Source: Planifilum fimeticola (lineage in GTDB: Bacteria; Bacillota; Bacilli; Thermoactinomycetales; DSM-44946). Taken from it: a stretch of 64,000 bases of DNA. This document shows, one piece after another, positions 63,993-64,000 of this stretch. The notes under the pieces were generated by a model. That model was given only the letters and a program-made list of their open reading frames with translations. It was not told the origin of the DNA and did no database searches. Each line of letters starts with the position of its first letter. The first letter of the stretch is position 1. The DNA lies in contig NZ_PVNE01000011.1 of NCBI RefSeq assembly GCF_003001905.1, positions 40,599 to 104,598 of the forward strand. The letters are read 5' to 3'. The translations under genes and the position numbers were made by a program.

Positions 63993-64000
63993 TGATGTTT

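Overview
The window is about 60% G+C with compact Gram-positive gene organisation: GGAGG-type ribosome binding sites, frequent TTG/GTG starts and many intrinsic terminators. YgzB, YugN, PerR, GlpP, KtrB, spore-germination GerPC/GerPF-type proteins, CsoR/CopA/CopZ and CadC/CadA families together point to an endospore-forming Bacillales. The high G+C would fit a thermophilic Thermoactinomycetaceae-like genome; that placement is inferred, not proven.

Layout. 1-2.8 kb: a methyltransferase remnant and a cadC-cadA Zn/Cd efflux operon whose ATPase has an in-frame UGA at the first Cys of its metal-binding motif. 2.9-10.8 kb: sugar-dehydrogenase lipoprotein, small hypothetical, TPR protein, GGCT-like protein, KtrB K+ channel, MnmA and a secreted S8 protease. 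11-12.5 kb: a divergent methyltransferase/TetR pair, both frameshifted. 12.9-16.9 kb: copper locus csoR-copA-copZ with two CsoR-operator-like sites and a Met-rich membrane protein. 17.3-18.4 kb: MarR regulator with a perfect palindrome, plus a methyltransferase. 18.9-23.2 kb: MoxR, DUF58 and transglutaminase in one overlapping unit. 23.5-27.3 kb: a degenerate GH18-like membrane protein, a lipoprotein, and an ECF sigma factor with a RseB/BsuPI-like partner. 27.6-28.8 kb: seven tRNA genes with yugN between them on the other strand. 29.2-35.8 kb: lactate permease, GlpD with a leader terminator, GlpP, a polytopic membrane protein and GlpQ-type phosphodiesterase. 35.9-43.7 kb: S15 peptidase, YgzB, then an acyl-CoA synthetase followed by five membrane-anchored coiled-coil proteins and a 55-residue membrane protein. 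43.9-52.7 kb: PerR, Nth, methyltransferase, Bcp, lipoprotein, GerP-type proteins, Hsp20, GerPC, SDR, fumarase/aspartase and a pseudokinase-like protein. 52.8-56.8 kb: MarR-MFS drug exporter pair, then hemL-truncated globin. 56.8-64 kb: an accessory island with DNA-ligase debris, a candidate immunity protein and a 1863-residue RHS/YD-repeat protein with an A+T-rich C-terminal tip. The island ends at a diverged duplicate of the globin 3' end and its terminator.

Working together: two metal-efflux systems and their sensors (Cd/Zn, Cu) plus PerR and Bcp give metal and peroxide defence. GlpP, GlpD and the glycerophosphodiesterase form a glycerol-phosphate module. The gerP-type genes belong to the spore coat. 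The strongest candidates for undescribed biology are the acyl-CoA synthetase/coiled-coil operon (38.5-43.7 kb), the RHS toxin tip with its membrane-protein neighbour (57.4-63.5 kb), and the UGA-containing CadA.
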